Shown: positions 34,442-41,938 of the stretch, piece after piece | Layout of the letters: each line of letters begins with the position of its first letter | Position numbering within the stretch: the first letter of the stretch is position 1 | Assembly: GCA_963705885.1 (NCBI GenBank) | Contig: OY970120.1 | Span: 62,001 to 126,000, forward strand | Direction of reading: 5' to 3' | DNA length: 64,000 nt | Source of the DNA: MFD01275-c22 sp963705885 | GTDB taxonomy: Bacteria > Actinomycetota > Actinomycetes > JACCUZ01 | Notes under the pieces: model-generated | Database searches by the model: none | The model's input: the letters and a program-made list of their open reading frames with translations, nothing else | What the model was told of the DNA's origin: nothing | Translations under genes and position numbers: made by a program

Positions 34442-35079
34442 AGCCGTACCTCCTGATGCGGGCCGGCGAGATGGAGGCCGAGCGGCCTGCGGGGACGGCC
34501 GACGACGTGCACTTCACCGAGGCGCTCGCGGCGTCGGTCATCGAGGACACGACGGCGCCGGGCGACCTGGTGCTCGACCCGTTCGCGGGCTACGGCACGA
34601 CGCTGGCGGTCGCGGAGCGGCTCGGCCGCCGCGCGGTCGGGGTCGAGCTGCTCGCGGAGCACGTCGAGCTCGCCCGGGCGCGCACGTCGGCGCTCGTCGT
34701 GCAGGGGGACGCTCGCCGGCTCGCCGACCTCGTGGCCGGTCCGGTGGACCTGGTGCTCACCTCGCCGCCGTACATGACGGCCGTGCACCACCCGGAGAAC
34801 CCGCTGACGGGATACGCCACCGGCGACGGCCACTACGCGACGTACCTGCGGGAGATCGGCGTGGTCTTCGCCCAGGTCGCGGGGCTCCTGCGGCCGGGCG
34901 GGCACGCGGTGCTCAACGTGGCGAACCTCGCGACCGGCGACGTCGTGACCCCGCTGGCGTGGGACGTCGGCCGGGCCGTGTCCGAGCACCTGACGTTCCG
35001 CGGCGAGACGTTCCTGTGCTGGGACGAGCACCCGCCGGGCCACGCCGGCGACTACCTGTTGTGGTTCCGCACCCGCTGA
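34438..35079 (+). CDS. Orphan SAM-dependent DNA-type methyltransferase
   Basis: 213 residues. The SAM loop DPFAGYGTT (near 42) precedes the catalytic LTSPPYMTAVHH (near 104), a motif shared by N4-cytosine and N6-adenine amino-methyltransferases. LRPGGHAVLNVANL near 145 is the following strand. There is no target-recognition domain of usual size and no restriction gene nearby, so it is an orphan enzyme, or acts on RNA or a small molecule. GTG 34438 overlaps the VOC stop (GTGA). It is the last gene of the PuuD-VOC-methyltransferase operon. Confidence 0.78.
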   Translation: MKPYLLMRAGEMEAERPAGTADDVHFTEALAASVIEDTTAPGDLVLDPFAGYGTTLAVAERLGRRAVGVELLAEHVELARARTSALVVQGDARRLADLVAGPVDLVLTSPPYMTAVHHPENPLTGYATGDGHYATYLREIGVVFAQVAGLLRPGGHAVLNVANLATGDVVTPLAWDVGRAVSEHLTFRGETFLCWDEHPPGHAGDYLLWFRTR

Positions 35080-35176
35080 CGAGGGGTGCCGTCGAGCCGA
35101 GCGACGCAGTGCCCGGGCCCGAAAGAACAGCAAGCACGATCAAGTCCGCGACGACGCATCGCTGGAGGATCGCGGC

Positions 35177-35671
35177 ATGACAGTTCCATGGCAGGAGCCC
35201 CTCGTCCCTCGGCCCTCCGCCCCCCGAACCATTCCCGAGCCGCCCCGGCGCGGGGAGCCACACGGCGACCCGTGCGGTGTCTGCACGGGCGTCACGACGA
35301 CGGCCGTCTGGTCGGACGAGCACTGGACGCTGCACCCGCCGAGAGGCGGAAGCCTTCCGGGCACGGTCTGGGCTGCATCGCGGGAGCACGTCGACTCGTT
35401 CGCCGACCTCTCCCCCGAGACCGCCGCCACCTTCGGGAACCTGTGCGCCCGGGTCGAACGCGCCGTGCTGGCCAGGGGCGACGTGGCGCGGGTCCACCTC
35501 TACCGGTGGGGCGATGGCGGCGCACACTTCCACGTGTGGTTCATGCCAAGGCCCCTCGGGATGCTGGAGGCGGCGGGTGCCATGCTGCCGCTGTGGGAGG
35601 ACGTGCTGCCCAACGTGACCGACGAGGAACTGCGCACGGCCGCCGAGGCGGTGGCGGCCGCGATGACGTGA
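35177..35671 (+). CDS. Diverged HIT-like protein
   Basis: 164 residues. A cysteine pair DPCGVCTG near residue 33 may bind zinc, as in GalT/HIT relatives. The segment GAHFHVWFMPRP near 118 matches a histidine-triad strand, except that the third His is Trp. RVHLYRWGDGG precedes it. HIT proteins hydrolyse or transfer nucleotidyl groups. Loss of the third His may alter or abolish this. ATG 35177 is supported by a TGGAGGATC upstream. The stop overlaps the start of the AraC-DinB gene, so both are on one transcript. Confidence 0.6.
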   Translation: MTVPWQEPLVPRPSAPRTIPEPPRRGEPHGDPCGVCTGVTTTAVWSDEHWTLHPPRGGSLPGTVWAASREHVDSFADLSPETAATFGNLCARVERAVLARGDVARVHLYRWGDGGAHFHVWFMPRPLGMLEAAGAMLPLWEDVLPNVTDEELRTAAEAVAAAMT

Positions 35672-36603
35672 CGCCACCGGAAGACCGGTTCGTGGCGTTC
35701 GTGGAGCGACTGTCCGAGGACCTCGACGCGATCCCCGGCAGAGCCATCGAGCTCGCCGCCGGCGCCTACCTCTCCCGACACCACTTCGATCGAGTCATCA
35801 CCTCGCTCGCCGGCGAGTCGCCGACACGGTTCCGCAATCGAGTCCTGCTGGAGCGGGCGGCTTACCGGATGACGACCACGGACGTGACCCTGCTCGAGAT
35901 CGCGGTCGAGGCGGGTTTCTCCTCTCACGAAGCCTTCACGCGGGCCTTCAAAAGGGGGTACGGCGTCGCCCCCTCGGCGTGGCGGCGCCGCCCGGCGCGG
36001 TTCCGGCTACCGGCTCCGAACGACGTCCACTTCCACCCGCCCGGTGGCCTTCGCCTACCACCCCGGCAGAGGATGACTGGCATGGACCTGGTCGTCGAGA
36101 TGGTCGAGCACCACGTGTGGCTGGTCGGCCAGCTCGTCGACCGGGCTGCCCTGCTCTCCGAAGAGCAGCTGGACCAGCCGCTGTCCGGCTCGGTCGACGG
36201 TATCGACGGCGAGTCGCTGCGGTGGGCGCTGTCCCGGCTCGTGGGGCAGATGGGGATGTGGTGTGCCGCGATGGAGGACGGCGAGTACGACTTCGCCGTG
36301 GAGCACCAGGAGTCGGTCGCCTCGATGCGGCGGCGGCTGGAGGTCACCGGTCCGCCGTTCGTCGACCAGGTGCGCGAGGTGGCAGATGAGGCCCGGTTCG
36401 ACGAGACCTTCGTGGACGCGTTCTCCCCCCAGCCCGTGGTTCTGACGTACGGCGCGATGGTGGCGCATGTGCTCAGCTTCGGGGCACACCACCGGCTTCT
36501 CGCCGTCTCGAAGCTCCGGGAGCTGGGCATCACCGACCTCGGCTACGGCGACCCGAAGGCGTGGTTCGCCCAGCAGATCAGCGAGATCGATCAAGCCCGT
36601 TGA
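35668..36603 (+). CDS. AraC-family regulator fused to a DinB-like domain
   Basis: 311 residues, overlapping the HIT-like gene by GTGA. Residues 10-110 form the two helix-turn-helix units of AraC regulators (AAGAYLSRHHFDRVITSLAGE, then TLLEIAVEAGFSSHEAFTRAFKRGYGVAPSAWRR). After a linker, residues 130-310 resemble a DinB four-helix bundle, with MVEHHVWLVGQLVDRA and VLSFGAHHRLLAVSKLRE, whose histidines could bind a divalent metal. In this layout the AraC part is N-terminal and the DinB-like bundle likely senses a small molecule or metal. Codon use here is slightly richer in A/T than in flanking genes. Confidence 0.75.
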   Translation: MTPPEDRFVAFVERLSEDLDAIPGRAIELAAGAYLSRHHFDRVITSLAGESPTRFRNRVLLERAAYRMTTTDVTLLEIAVEAGFSSHEAFTRAFKRGYGVAPSAWRRRPARFRLPAPNDVHFHPPGGLRLPPRQRMTGMDLVVEMVEHHVWLVGQLVDRAALLSEEQLDQPLSGSVDGIDGESLRWALSRLVGQMGMWCAAMEDGEYDFAVEHQESVASMRRRLEVTGPPFVDQVREVADEARFDETFVDAFSPQPVVLTYGAMVAHVLSFGAHHRLLAVSKLRELGITDLGYGDPKAWFAQQISEIDQAR

Positions 36604-36660
36604 GGTGTGTCCCGGCACCGTTACCGACATGGACGACACCACGGACACGGCAGGGGCACG

Positions 36661-37929
36661 GTGAGCGCGGCCGACGGAGCCACGACGCCGTCCCTGGCCC
36701 GACGACTGGGCACCGGCGACGCCGTCGTCATCGGCCTCTGCGCGATGATCGGGGCCGGTGTGTTCGCCGTGTTCGCCCCCGCCGCGCGGGCCGCCGGGGC
36801 GGGCCTCCTGGTAGGGCTGGGCATCGCTGCGGCGGTGGCGACCTGCAACGCCGTCGCGTCGGCGCAACTCGCCATGAGCCACCCGTCGTCCGGTGGCACC
36901 TATCTCTACGGACGCGTGGTGCTCGGGGAGTGGTGGGGTTTCCTCGCGGGCTGGGGATTCGTCGTAGGCAAGACTGCCTCGTGCGCCGCCATGGCGATGA
37001 CGTTCGCCGGCTATGCCGTGCCCGCCGGTGGCTGGTGGACCCGTGCCGCCGCCGTGCTCGCCGTCGCGGCTCTGACGGCGGCCAACCTGCGCGGCATCAC
37101 GCGGACCGCGACCCTCGCACGGATACTGCTCGCCCTGTCCCTGGTCACCCTGGCGGTGGTCGTGGCCATCTCGTGGCGCTACGCGGCCGGCGACCACGAG
37201 GTGCCCGCGCTCGCCGTTCGCGCCGACCCTGGAGGCGTCCTGGAATCGGCGGGCCTGCTGTTCTTTGCCTTCGCCGGCTACGCGCGGATCGCCACCCTGG
37301 CCGAGGAGATACGACGCCCGGAGATCCTCGGCCGCGCGATCCTCGTCGCTCTCGGCCTCACGATCGCCGTGTACCTCACCGTCGGCATCGCCCTGCTGGC
37401 CGTGCTGGGCGGAGACCTCCCCGCCTCGAGCACCCCGATAACCGCAGCGGTCCAGGGCGCCGGCGCGTCGTGGGCGGTCCCGCTGGTGCGTCTGGGCGCA
37501 GGGGCTGCCGCACTCGGCGCGCTGCTGGCGCTCCTCGCGGGGGTCGGCCGGACGACGCTGGCGATGGCCAGGGAACGAGACCTTCCAGTCCGGCTCGCCG
37601 CGGTTCACCCCGCGCACCGGGTGCCGCGCAATGCCCAGCTCACCGTCGCGGCTGCTGTGGTCGTCCTCGTGCTGGTCGCCGATCTGCGAGGCGCAATCGC
37701 CTTCTCGTCCTGCGGCGTTCTCGTCTACTACGCCGTCGCCAACCTCGCCGCCTTCCACCAGCCCGCCGGTGAGCGACGTTGGCCCCGTGCGGTGAACGTC
37801 CTGGGTCTTCTGGGCTGCACGACTCTCGTGGTGACCCTGCCTCCAGCCGCGGTGGTGACCGGAGTGACCGTGCTGGCCGCAGGTCTCGTCGGGCGTCTGG
37901 TCCGCCTTCGGATGTCCGCCAGCAGATAG
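36661..37929 (+). CDS. APC-family amino acid/amine transporter
   Basis: 422 residues with about 12 transmembrane helices. The first helix has the APC signature GDAVVIGLCAMIGAGVFAVFAP, and the second region SAQLAMSHPSSGGTYLYGRVVLG is the conserved PxSGGxY turn. FFAFAGYARIATLAEEIRRPE near 215 is the family's TM6-loop. It belongs to the branched group of amino-acid/cationic-amine permeases. GTG 36661 follows a CAGGGGCAC. It follows the AraC-DinB gene by about 55 bases on the same strand and may be its target. Substrate is not evident. Confidence 0.85.
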   Translation: MSAADGATTPSLARRLGTGDAVVIGLCAMIGAGVFAVFAPAARAAGAGLLVGLGIAAAVATCNAVASAQLAMSHPSSGGTYLYGRVVLGEWWGFLAGWGFVVGKTASCAAMAMTFAGYAVPAGGWWTRAAAVLAVAALTAANLRGITRTATLARILLALSLVTLAVVVAISWRYAAGDHEVPALAVRADPGGVLESAGLLFFAFAGYARIATLAEEIRRPEILGRAILVALGLTIAVYLTVGIALLAVLGGDLPASSTPITAAVQGAGASWAVPLVRLGAGAAALGALLALLAGVGRTTLAMARERDLPVRLAAVHPAHRVPRNAQLTVAAAVVVLVLVADLRGAIAFSSCGVLVYYAVANLAAFHQPAGERRWPRAVNVLGLLGCTTLVVTLPPAAVVTGVTVLAAGLVGRLVRLRMSASR

Positions 37930-37994
37930 GGGTCCGTGCGAAAGGATCTTCGCCGGGAGCGCCCGTTCCGGGCGCGGGGCCTAGGCTCGTCGGC

Positions 37995-38213
37995 ATGTGC
38001 CGGAGCATCAAGACCCTTCGCCCGCCCTACACCGAGAGCGTCCAGGACGACGACATGCACGCAGCCGCGCTGCAGTACGTCCGCAAGGTCAGCGGCTTCC
38101 GCTCGCCGAGCCCCGCCAACACGGAGGCCTTCGAGCGCGCTGTCGCCGAGGTGACCGCCGCGACCCGCGACCTGCTCGCCGACCTGCGCGTCGGCGCCCG
38201 CTCGACCGCCTGA
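37995..38213 (+). CDS. DUF2277 family protein
   Basis: 72 residues starting MCRSIKTLRPPYTESVQDDD, the invariant opening of the DUF2277 family. It continues with AALQYVRKVSGFRSPSPAN and an alpha-helical tail. The Cys-Arg-Ser-Ile-Lys start suggests a catalytic or ligand role for Cys2, but the family function is unknown. ATG 37995 has no clear ribosome binding site and the gene could be leaderless. It is convergent with the SDR gene. Confidence 0.88.
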   Translation: MCRSIKTLRPPYTESVQDDDMHAAALQYVRKVSGFRSPSPANTEAFERAVAEVTAATRDLLADLRVGARSTA

Positions 38214-38305
38214 CGTCGCCCAGCGCCCGACCGCGCCCCGAGTGGTGGCTCTGGCAGGAGGATCGCGGCGATCGGGGTGCGAGACCCACCACTCGGCGGA
38301 CCGGG

Positions 38306-39049
38306 TCAGAGCGGGGTGACGTACGCCCCGGAGATCCCGCCGTCGACGAGGAAGGTCGAGGCGGTGATGAACGACGAGTCGTCGCTGGCCAGGAAGGCCA
38401 CGGCCGCGGCCAGCTCGGCCGGCTCCGCGAACCGTCCCATCGGCACGTGGACCAGCCGCCGCGCGGCGCGCTCCGGGTCCTTCGCGAACAGCTCCTGCAG
38501 CAGCGGGGTGTTGACCGGTCCCGGGCACAGCGCGTTGACCCGGATGCCCTCGCGCGCGAACTGCACGCCCAGCTCGCGCGACATCGCGAGCACGCCGCCC
38601 TTCGAGGCGGTGTAGGAGATCTGGGAGGTCGCGGCACCCATCACGGCCACGAACGAGGCCGTGTTGATGATGGAGCCCTTGCCCTGCCGCTGCATGTGGG
38701 GGATCACGTGCTTGCAGCACAGGTAGACGGACGTGAGGTTGACCCGTTGCACCCGCTGCCAGGCGTCGAGTCCGGTCTCGAGGATCGAGTCGTCCTCGGG
38801 CGGGGAGATGCCCGCGTTGTTGAAGGCGACGTCCACCGAGCCGTAGGCCTCCACCGCGCGGGTGTAGAGGGCCTCGACCTGCGCCTCGTTCGCGACGTCG
38901 ACCGCCACGAACAGGCCGCCGACCTCGTCGGCCGCCGCCTTCCCCGCAGGCTCGTCGTAGTCGGCGCACACGACCCGGGCGCCCTCCTCGGCGAAGCGCC
39001 GGGCCGTGGCCAGCCCGATGCCGCTGCCCGCGCCGGTCACGACGGCCAC
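38306..39049 (-). CDS. Short-chain dehydrogenase/reductase (SDR), N-terminus uncertain
   Basis: 247 residues from GTG 39049. The NAD-binding TGAGSGIG begins only at residue 5, NNAG near 80, catalytic Ser near 132, YTASK near 145, and PGPVNTPL near 178. SDRs normally have about seven more residues before this motif. The sequence upstream in the same frame encodes PSGLQDR after a stop, and ATG 39074, which overlaps the aldehyde dehydrogenase stop by ATGA, is out of frame by one base in a CCC run. The true start may be ATG 39074 with a one-base error. It likely acts with the aldehyde dehydrogenase on an alcohol or carbonyl intermediate. Confidence 0.82.
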   Translation of the reverse strand: MAVVTGAGSGIGLATARRFAEEGARVVCADYDEPAGKAAADEVGGLFVAVDVANEAQVEALYTRAVEAYGSVDVAFNNAGISPPEDDSILETGLDAWQRVQRVNLTSVYLCCKHVIPHMQRQGKGSIINTASFVAVMGAATSQISYTASKGGVLAMSRELGVQFAREGIRVNALCPGPVNTPLLQELFAKDPERAARRLVHVPMGRFAEPAELAAAVAFLASDDSSFITASTFLVDGGISGAYVTPL

Positions 39050-39070
39050 CCGGTCCTGCAGGCCGCTGGG

Positions 39071-40438
39071 TCATGACTCCTCCGTCGCGATGAAGACGTT
39101 CTTGACCTCGGTGAAGGCGTCCAGCGCGTCCGGCCCGAGCTCGCGGCCGAGCCCGGACTGCTTGAACCCGCCGAACGGCGTCCAGTAGCGGACCGACGAG
39201 TGCGAGTTGACGCTGAGCGCACCCGTCTCGACGGCGCGGGAGACCCGCAGGGCGCGCCCCACGTTCTGCGTCCAGATCGATCCCGACAGGCCGTACGGCG
39301 AGTCGTTCGCGATGCGCACGGCATCGGCCTCGTCCTCGAACGGGATGACCGCCACGACCGGGCCGAAGATCTCCTCGACCGCGGCCCTGTCCCCCGGCGA
39401 CACCGGCGCGAGGACGGTCGGCGGGAACCAGAAGCCGCTGCCGCCGGGCGCCGTGCCGCGGAAGGCGACGGGCGCGTCGTCCGGGACGTAGGACGCCACC
39501 TTCTCCCGGTGCGCGGCCGTGATGAGCGGCCCCATCTCGGACGTGTCCAGTGCCGGGTCCTCGACCCGCACGCCCGTGACCGCGGGCTCGAGCAGCTCGA
39601 GGAAGCGATCGAAGACGGTGCGCTGCACCAGGATCCGCGAGCGCGCGCAGCAGTCCTGCCCGGCGTTGTCGAACACGGCGTACGGCGCGGTGGCCGCCGC
39701 CCGCTCCAGGTCGGCGTCGGCGAAGACGATGTTCGCGCTCTTGCCGCCCAGCTCGAGGGTGACCGGCTTGACCTGCGCGGCGCAGCCGGCCATCACGGCC
39801 TTGCCGACCTCGGTCGACCCGGTGAACACCACCTTGTTGACGCCGGAGTTGTCGACGAACCGCTGCCCGACGACCGAGCCCTTCCCGGGCAGGACCTGCA
39901 GGACGTCCTCCGGCAGCCCGGCCTCCAGCGCCAGCTCGCCGAGCCGGATCGCGGTCAGTGGCGTGACCTCGGCGGGCTTGAGCACGACGGTGTTGCCGGC
40001 CGCGAGCGCGGGGGCGAGGCCCCAGCCGGCGATGGGCATCGGGAAGTTCCACGGCACGATCACGCCGACGACGCCCAGCGGCTCCTTGAAGGTGATGTCG
40101 ACGCCGCCGGGCACCGGGATCTGCCGGCCGAACAGCCGCTCCGGCGCCGCCGCGTAGTAGTGCAGGACGTCGCGGACGTTGCCGGCCTCCCACCGCGCGT
40201 TGCCGATGGTGTGCCCGGCGTTGCGCACCTCGAGCCGGGCGAGGTTCTCGCGGTCGCCGTCGACGGCCTCCGCGAAGCGGCGCAGCAGCCGGGCGCGGTC
40301 ACCGGGCGCCACGTGCCGCCAGGTGTCGTACGCCGAGCGGGCGCGAGTCACGGCCGCGTCGGTCTCCTCGGCACTCGTGAGCCCGACCGTGGCCACCACC
40401 GACTCGTCGGCCGGGTTCACCACGTCGTAGGTCGTCAC
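39071..40438 (-). CDS. Aldehyde dehydrogenase (gamma-glutamyl-aminoaldehyde type candidate)
   Basis: 455 residues, NAD(P)-dependent. VIVPWNFPMPIAGWGLAPALAAGNT (near 125-150) and FTGSTEVGKAVM (near 203) bind the cofactor, LELGGKSANIVF holds the general-base Glu near 228, and DNAGQDCCARSR the catalytic Cys near 262. EEIFGPVVAVIPFE near 355 is also conserved. It lies between the glutamine-synthetase-like gene (4-base gap) and the SDR gene, all on one strand. In gamma-glutamylated amine pathways this enzyme oxidises the aldehyde to the acid. Family assignment is sure; substrate is inferred from neighbours. Confidence 0.88.
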   Translation of the reverse strand: MTTYDVVNPADESVVATVGLTSAEETDAAVTRARSAYDTWRHVAPGDRARLLRRFAEAVDGDRENLARLEVRNAGHTIGNARWEAGNVRDVLHYYAAAPERLFGRQIPVPGGVDITFKEPLGVVGVIVPWNFPMPIAGWGLAPALAAGNTVVLKPAEVTPLTAIRLGELALEAGLPEDVLQVLPGKGSVVGQRFVDNSGVNKVVFTGSTEVGKAVMAGCAAQVKPVTLELGGKSANIVFADADLERAAATAPYAVFDNAGQDCCARSRILVQRTVFDRFLELLEPAVTGVRVEDPALDTSEMGPLITAAHREKVASYVPDDAPVAFRGTAPGGSGFWFPPTVLAPVSPGDRAAVEEIFGPVVAVIPFEDEADAVRIANDSPYGLSGSIWTQNVGRALRVSRAVETGALSVNSHSSVRYWTPFGGFKQSGLGRELGPDALDAFTEVKNVFIATEES

Positions 40439-40442
40439 GGCA

Positions 40443-41801
40443 CTACATCCGCTCGAAGCTGCGGAACCGCTCCCAGTCGGTCACCGCGGAGTTGTAGGCC
40501 GCGAGCTCGACCCTGGCCATGTTCGCGTAGTGCGCGACGACGTCCTCGCCGAACGCGGCCCGGGCGATCTCGCTCCCCTCCCACAGAGCGAGCGCCTCGG
40601 CCAGCGTCTCGGGCACGTGCTCGGCATCGCTGGCGTAGGCGTTGCCCTCGAACGCGTCCTCGAGCTCCAGCTCGTTCTCGATGCCGTGCAGGCCCGCGGC
40701 GATGAGAGCGGCGCAGCCGAGGTAGGGGTTGACGTCCCCGCCGGGAACCCGGTTCTCGACGCGCAGCGACGGGCCGTGACCGACGACGCGCAGGGCGCAG
40801 GTGCGGTTGTCGAAGCCCCACTTCACCGCGGTCGGCGCGAACGAGCCCTCGACGAAACGCTTGTAGCTGTTGATGTTCGGCGCGAAGAAGAGCGTGAGCT
40901 CGCGCATCGCCGCGATCTGGCCGGCCGTGTACTGCCGAGCCAGCGTCGACATGCCGTGGCCGTCGGCGAAGACGAGCCCGCCGTCGGTGCCACGGAACGA
41001 GAGGTGGATGTGGCAGGAGTTGCCCTCCTTCTCGTCGTACTTCGCCATGAAGGTCAGCGACATGCCCTCCTGGTCGGCGATCTCCTTGGCGCCGGTCTTG
41101 TAGACCGAGTGGTTGTCGCAGGTACGCACGACGTCGTCGAAGCGGAACGCGATCTCGTGCTGGCCGAGGTTGCACTCGCCCTTCGCGCTCTCGACGGTCA
41201 TGCCGGCACCGGTCATCTCGTTGCGGATCCGCCGGAGCAGGGGCTCGATGCGCGCCGTCCCGAGCATCGAGTAGTCGACGTTGTAGAGGTTGGCCGGCGT
41301 CATCCCCCGGTAGGCCTTCTGCCAGGCGTCGTCGTAGCGGTCGCGGAAGACGATGAACTCCAGCTCGGTGCCGGCAAGTGCCACGAGCCCACGCTCGGCA
41401 AGCCGCTGCGTCTGGCGCTTGAGCACCTGGCGCGGCGAGGGCGTCACCGGGGTCCCGTCCTCCCAGGCCAGGTCGGCGATCAGCAGCGCCGTCCCCGGGT
41501 TCCAGGGGACGCGCGAGAGGGTGGCGAGGTCCGGCACGAACATGAAGTCGCCGTAGCCGGTGTCCCACGACGACATGGCGTAGCCGTCGACGGTGTTCAT
41601 GTCGACGTCGACCGCGAGCAGGTAGTTGCAGCCCTCAGTGCCGTGCTCGAGCACCTCGTTCATGAAGTGGTGGGCATGCAGCCGCTTGCCCTGCAGCCTG
41701 CCCTGCATGTCGGTGAACGCGACGGCCACGGTGTCCACCGCGCCGGAGCCGATGTCGGCCCGCAGCTCGTCGAGGGTGATGCGACCGGCCGGAGCGTCCA
41801 C
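40443..41801 (-). CDS. Glutamine-synthetase-like gamma-glutamyl-amine ligase
   Basis: 452 residues of the GS-I superfamily, lacking the adenylylation loop of GlnA. LAGTELEFIVFRD near 145 supplies metal-binding Glu residues, AKGECNLGQHEIAFRF near 205 more ligands, SCHIHLSF near 260 the ATP/metal His, and ENRVPGGDVNPYL near 345 the substrate region with Arg. It is closest in type to GlnA3/GlnA4 enzymes of Streptomyces, which join glutamate to polyamines or ethanolamine. The adjacent ethanolamine-type permease favours a GlnA4-like role. It is first in the ligase-ALDH-SDR unit and divergent from the permease. Confidence 0.87.
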   Translation of the reverse strand: MDAPAGRITLDELRADIGSGAVDTVAVAFTDMQGRLQGKRLHAHHFMNEVLEHGTEGCNYLLAVDVDMNTVDGYAMSSWDTGYGDFMFVPDLATLSRVPWNPGTALLIADLAWEDGTPVTPSPRQVLKRQTQRLAERGLVALAGTELEFIVFRDRYDDAWQKAYRGMTPANLYNVDYSMLGTARIEPLLRRIRNEMTGAGMTVESAKGECNLGQHEIAFRFDDVVRTCDNHSVYKTGAKEIADQEGMSLTFMAKYDEKEGNSCHIHLSFRGTDGGLVFADGHGMSTLARQYTAGQIAAMRELTLFFAPNINSYKRFVEGSFAPTAVKWGFDNRTCALRVVGHGPSLRVENRVPGGDVNPYLGCAALIAAGLHGIENELELEDAFEGNAYASDAEHVPETLAEALALWEGSEIARAAFGEDVVAHYANMARVELAAYNSAVTDWERFRSFERM

Positions 41802-41853
41802 GGCGACCTCTTCCTGCGCGCCAACGGGAACCGAGCGGCGCCACCATAGCCCT

Positions 41854-41895
41854 AATGGGAAACCCTTGACCCATTTACCCGCGCGGGTCTACCTT
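41854..41895 (+). promoter_or_regulatory. Promoter and palindromic operators between ligase and permease genes
   Basis: TTGACC at 41866-41871 and TACCTT at 41890-41895, 18 bases apart, form a plausible permease promoter. AATGGG (41854-41859) and CCCATT (41870-41875) are inverted around the -35. ACCCGCGCGGGT (41877-41888) is a perfect 12-bp palindrome over the spacer. Either could be an operator for the FadR-type regulator encoded after the permease. The ligase must also be transcribed leftward from this gap. Confidence 0.55.
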
Positions 41896-41938
41896 CCCGA
41901 TCATCATCGCCGGGTGCGGGGATCGAGAGAGGGACGCC

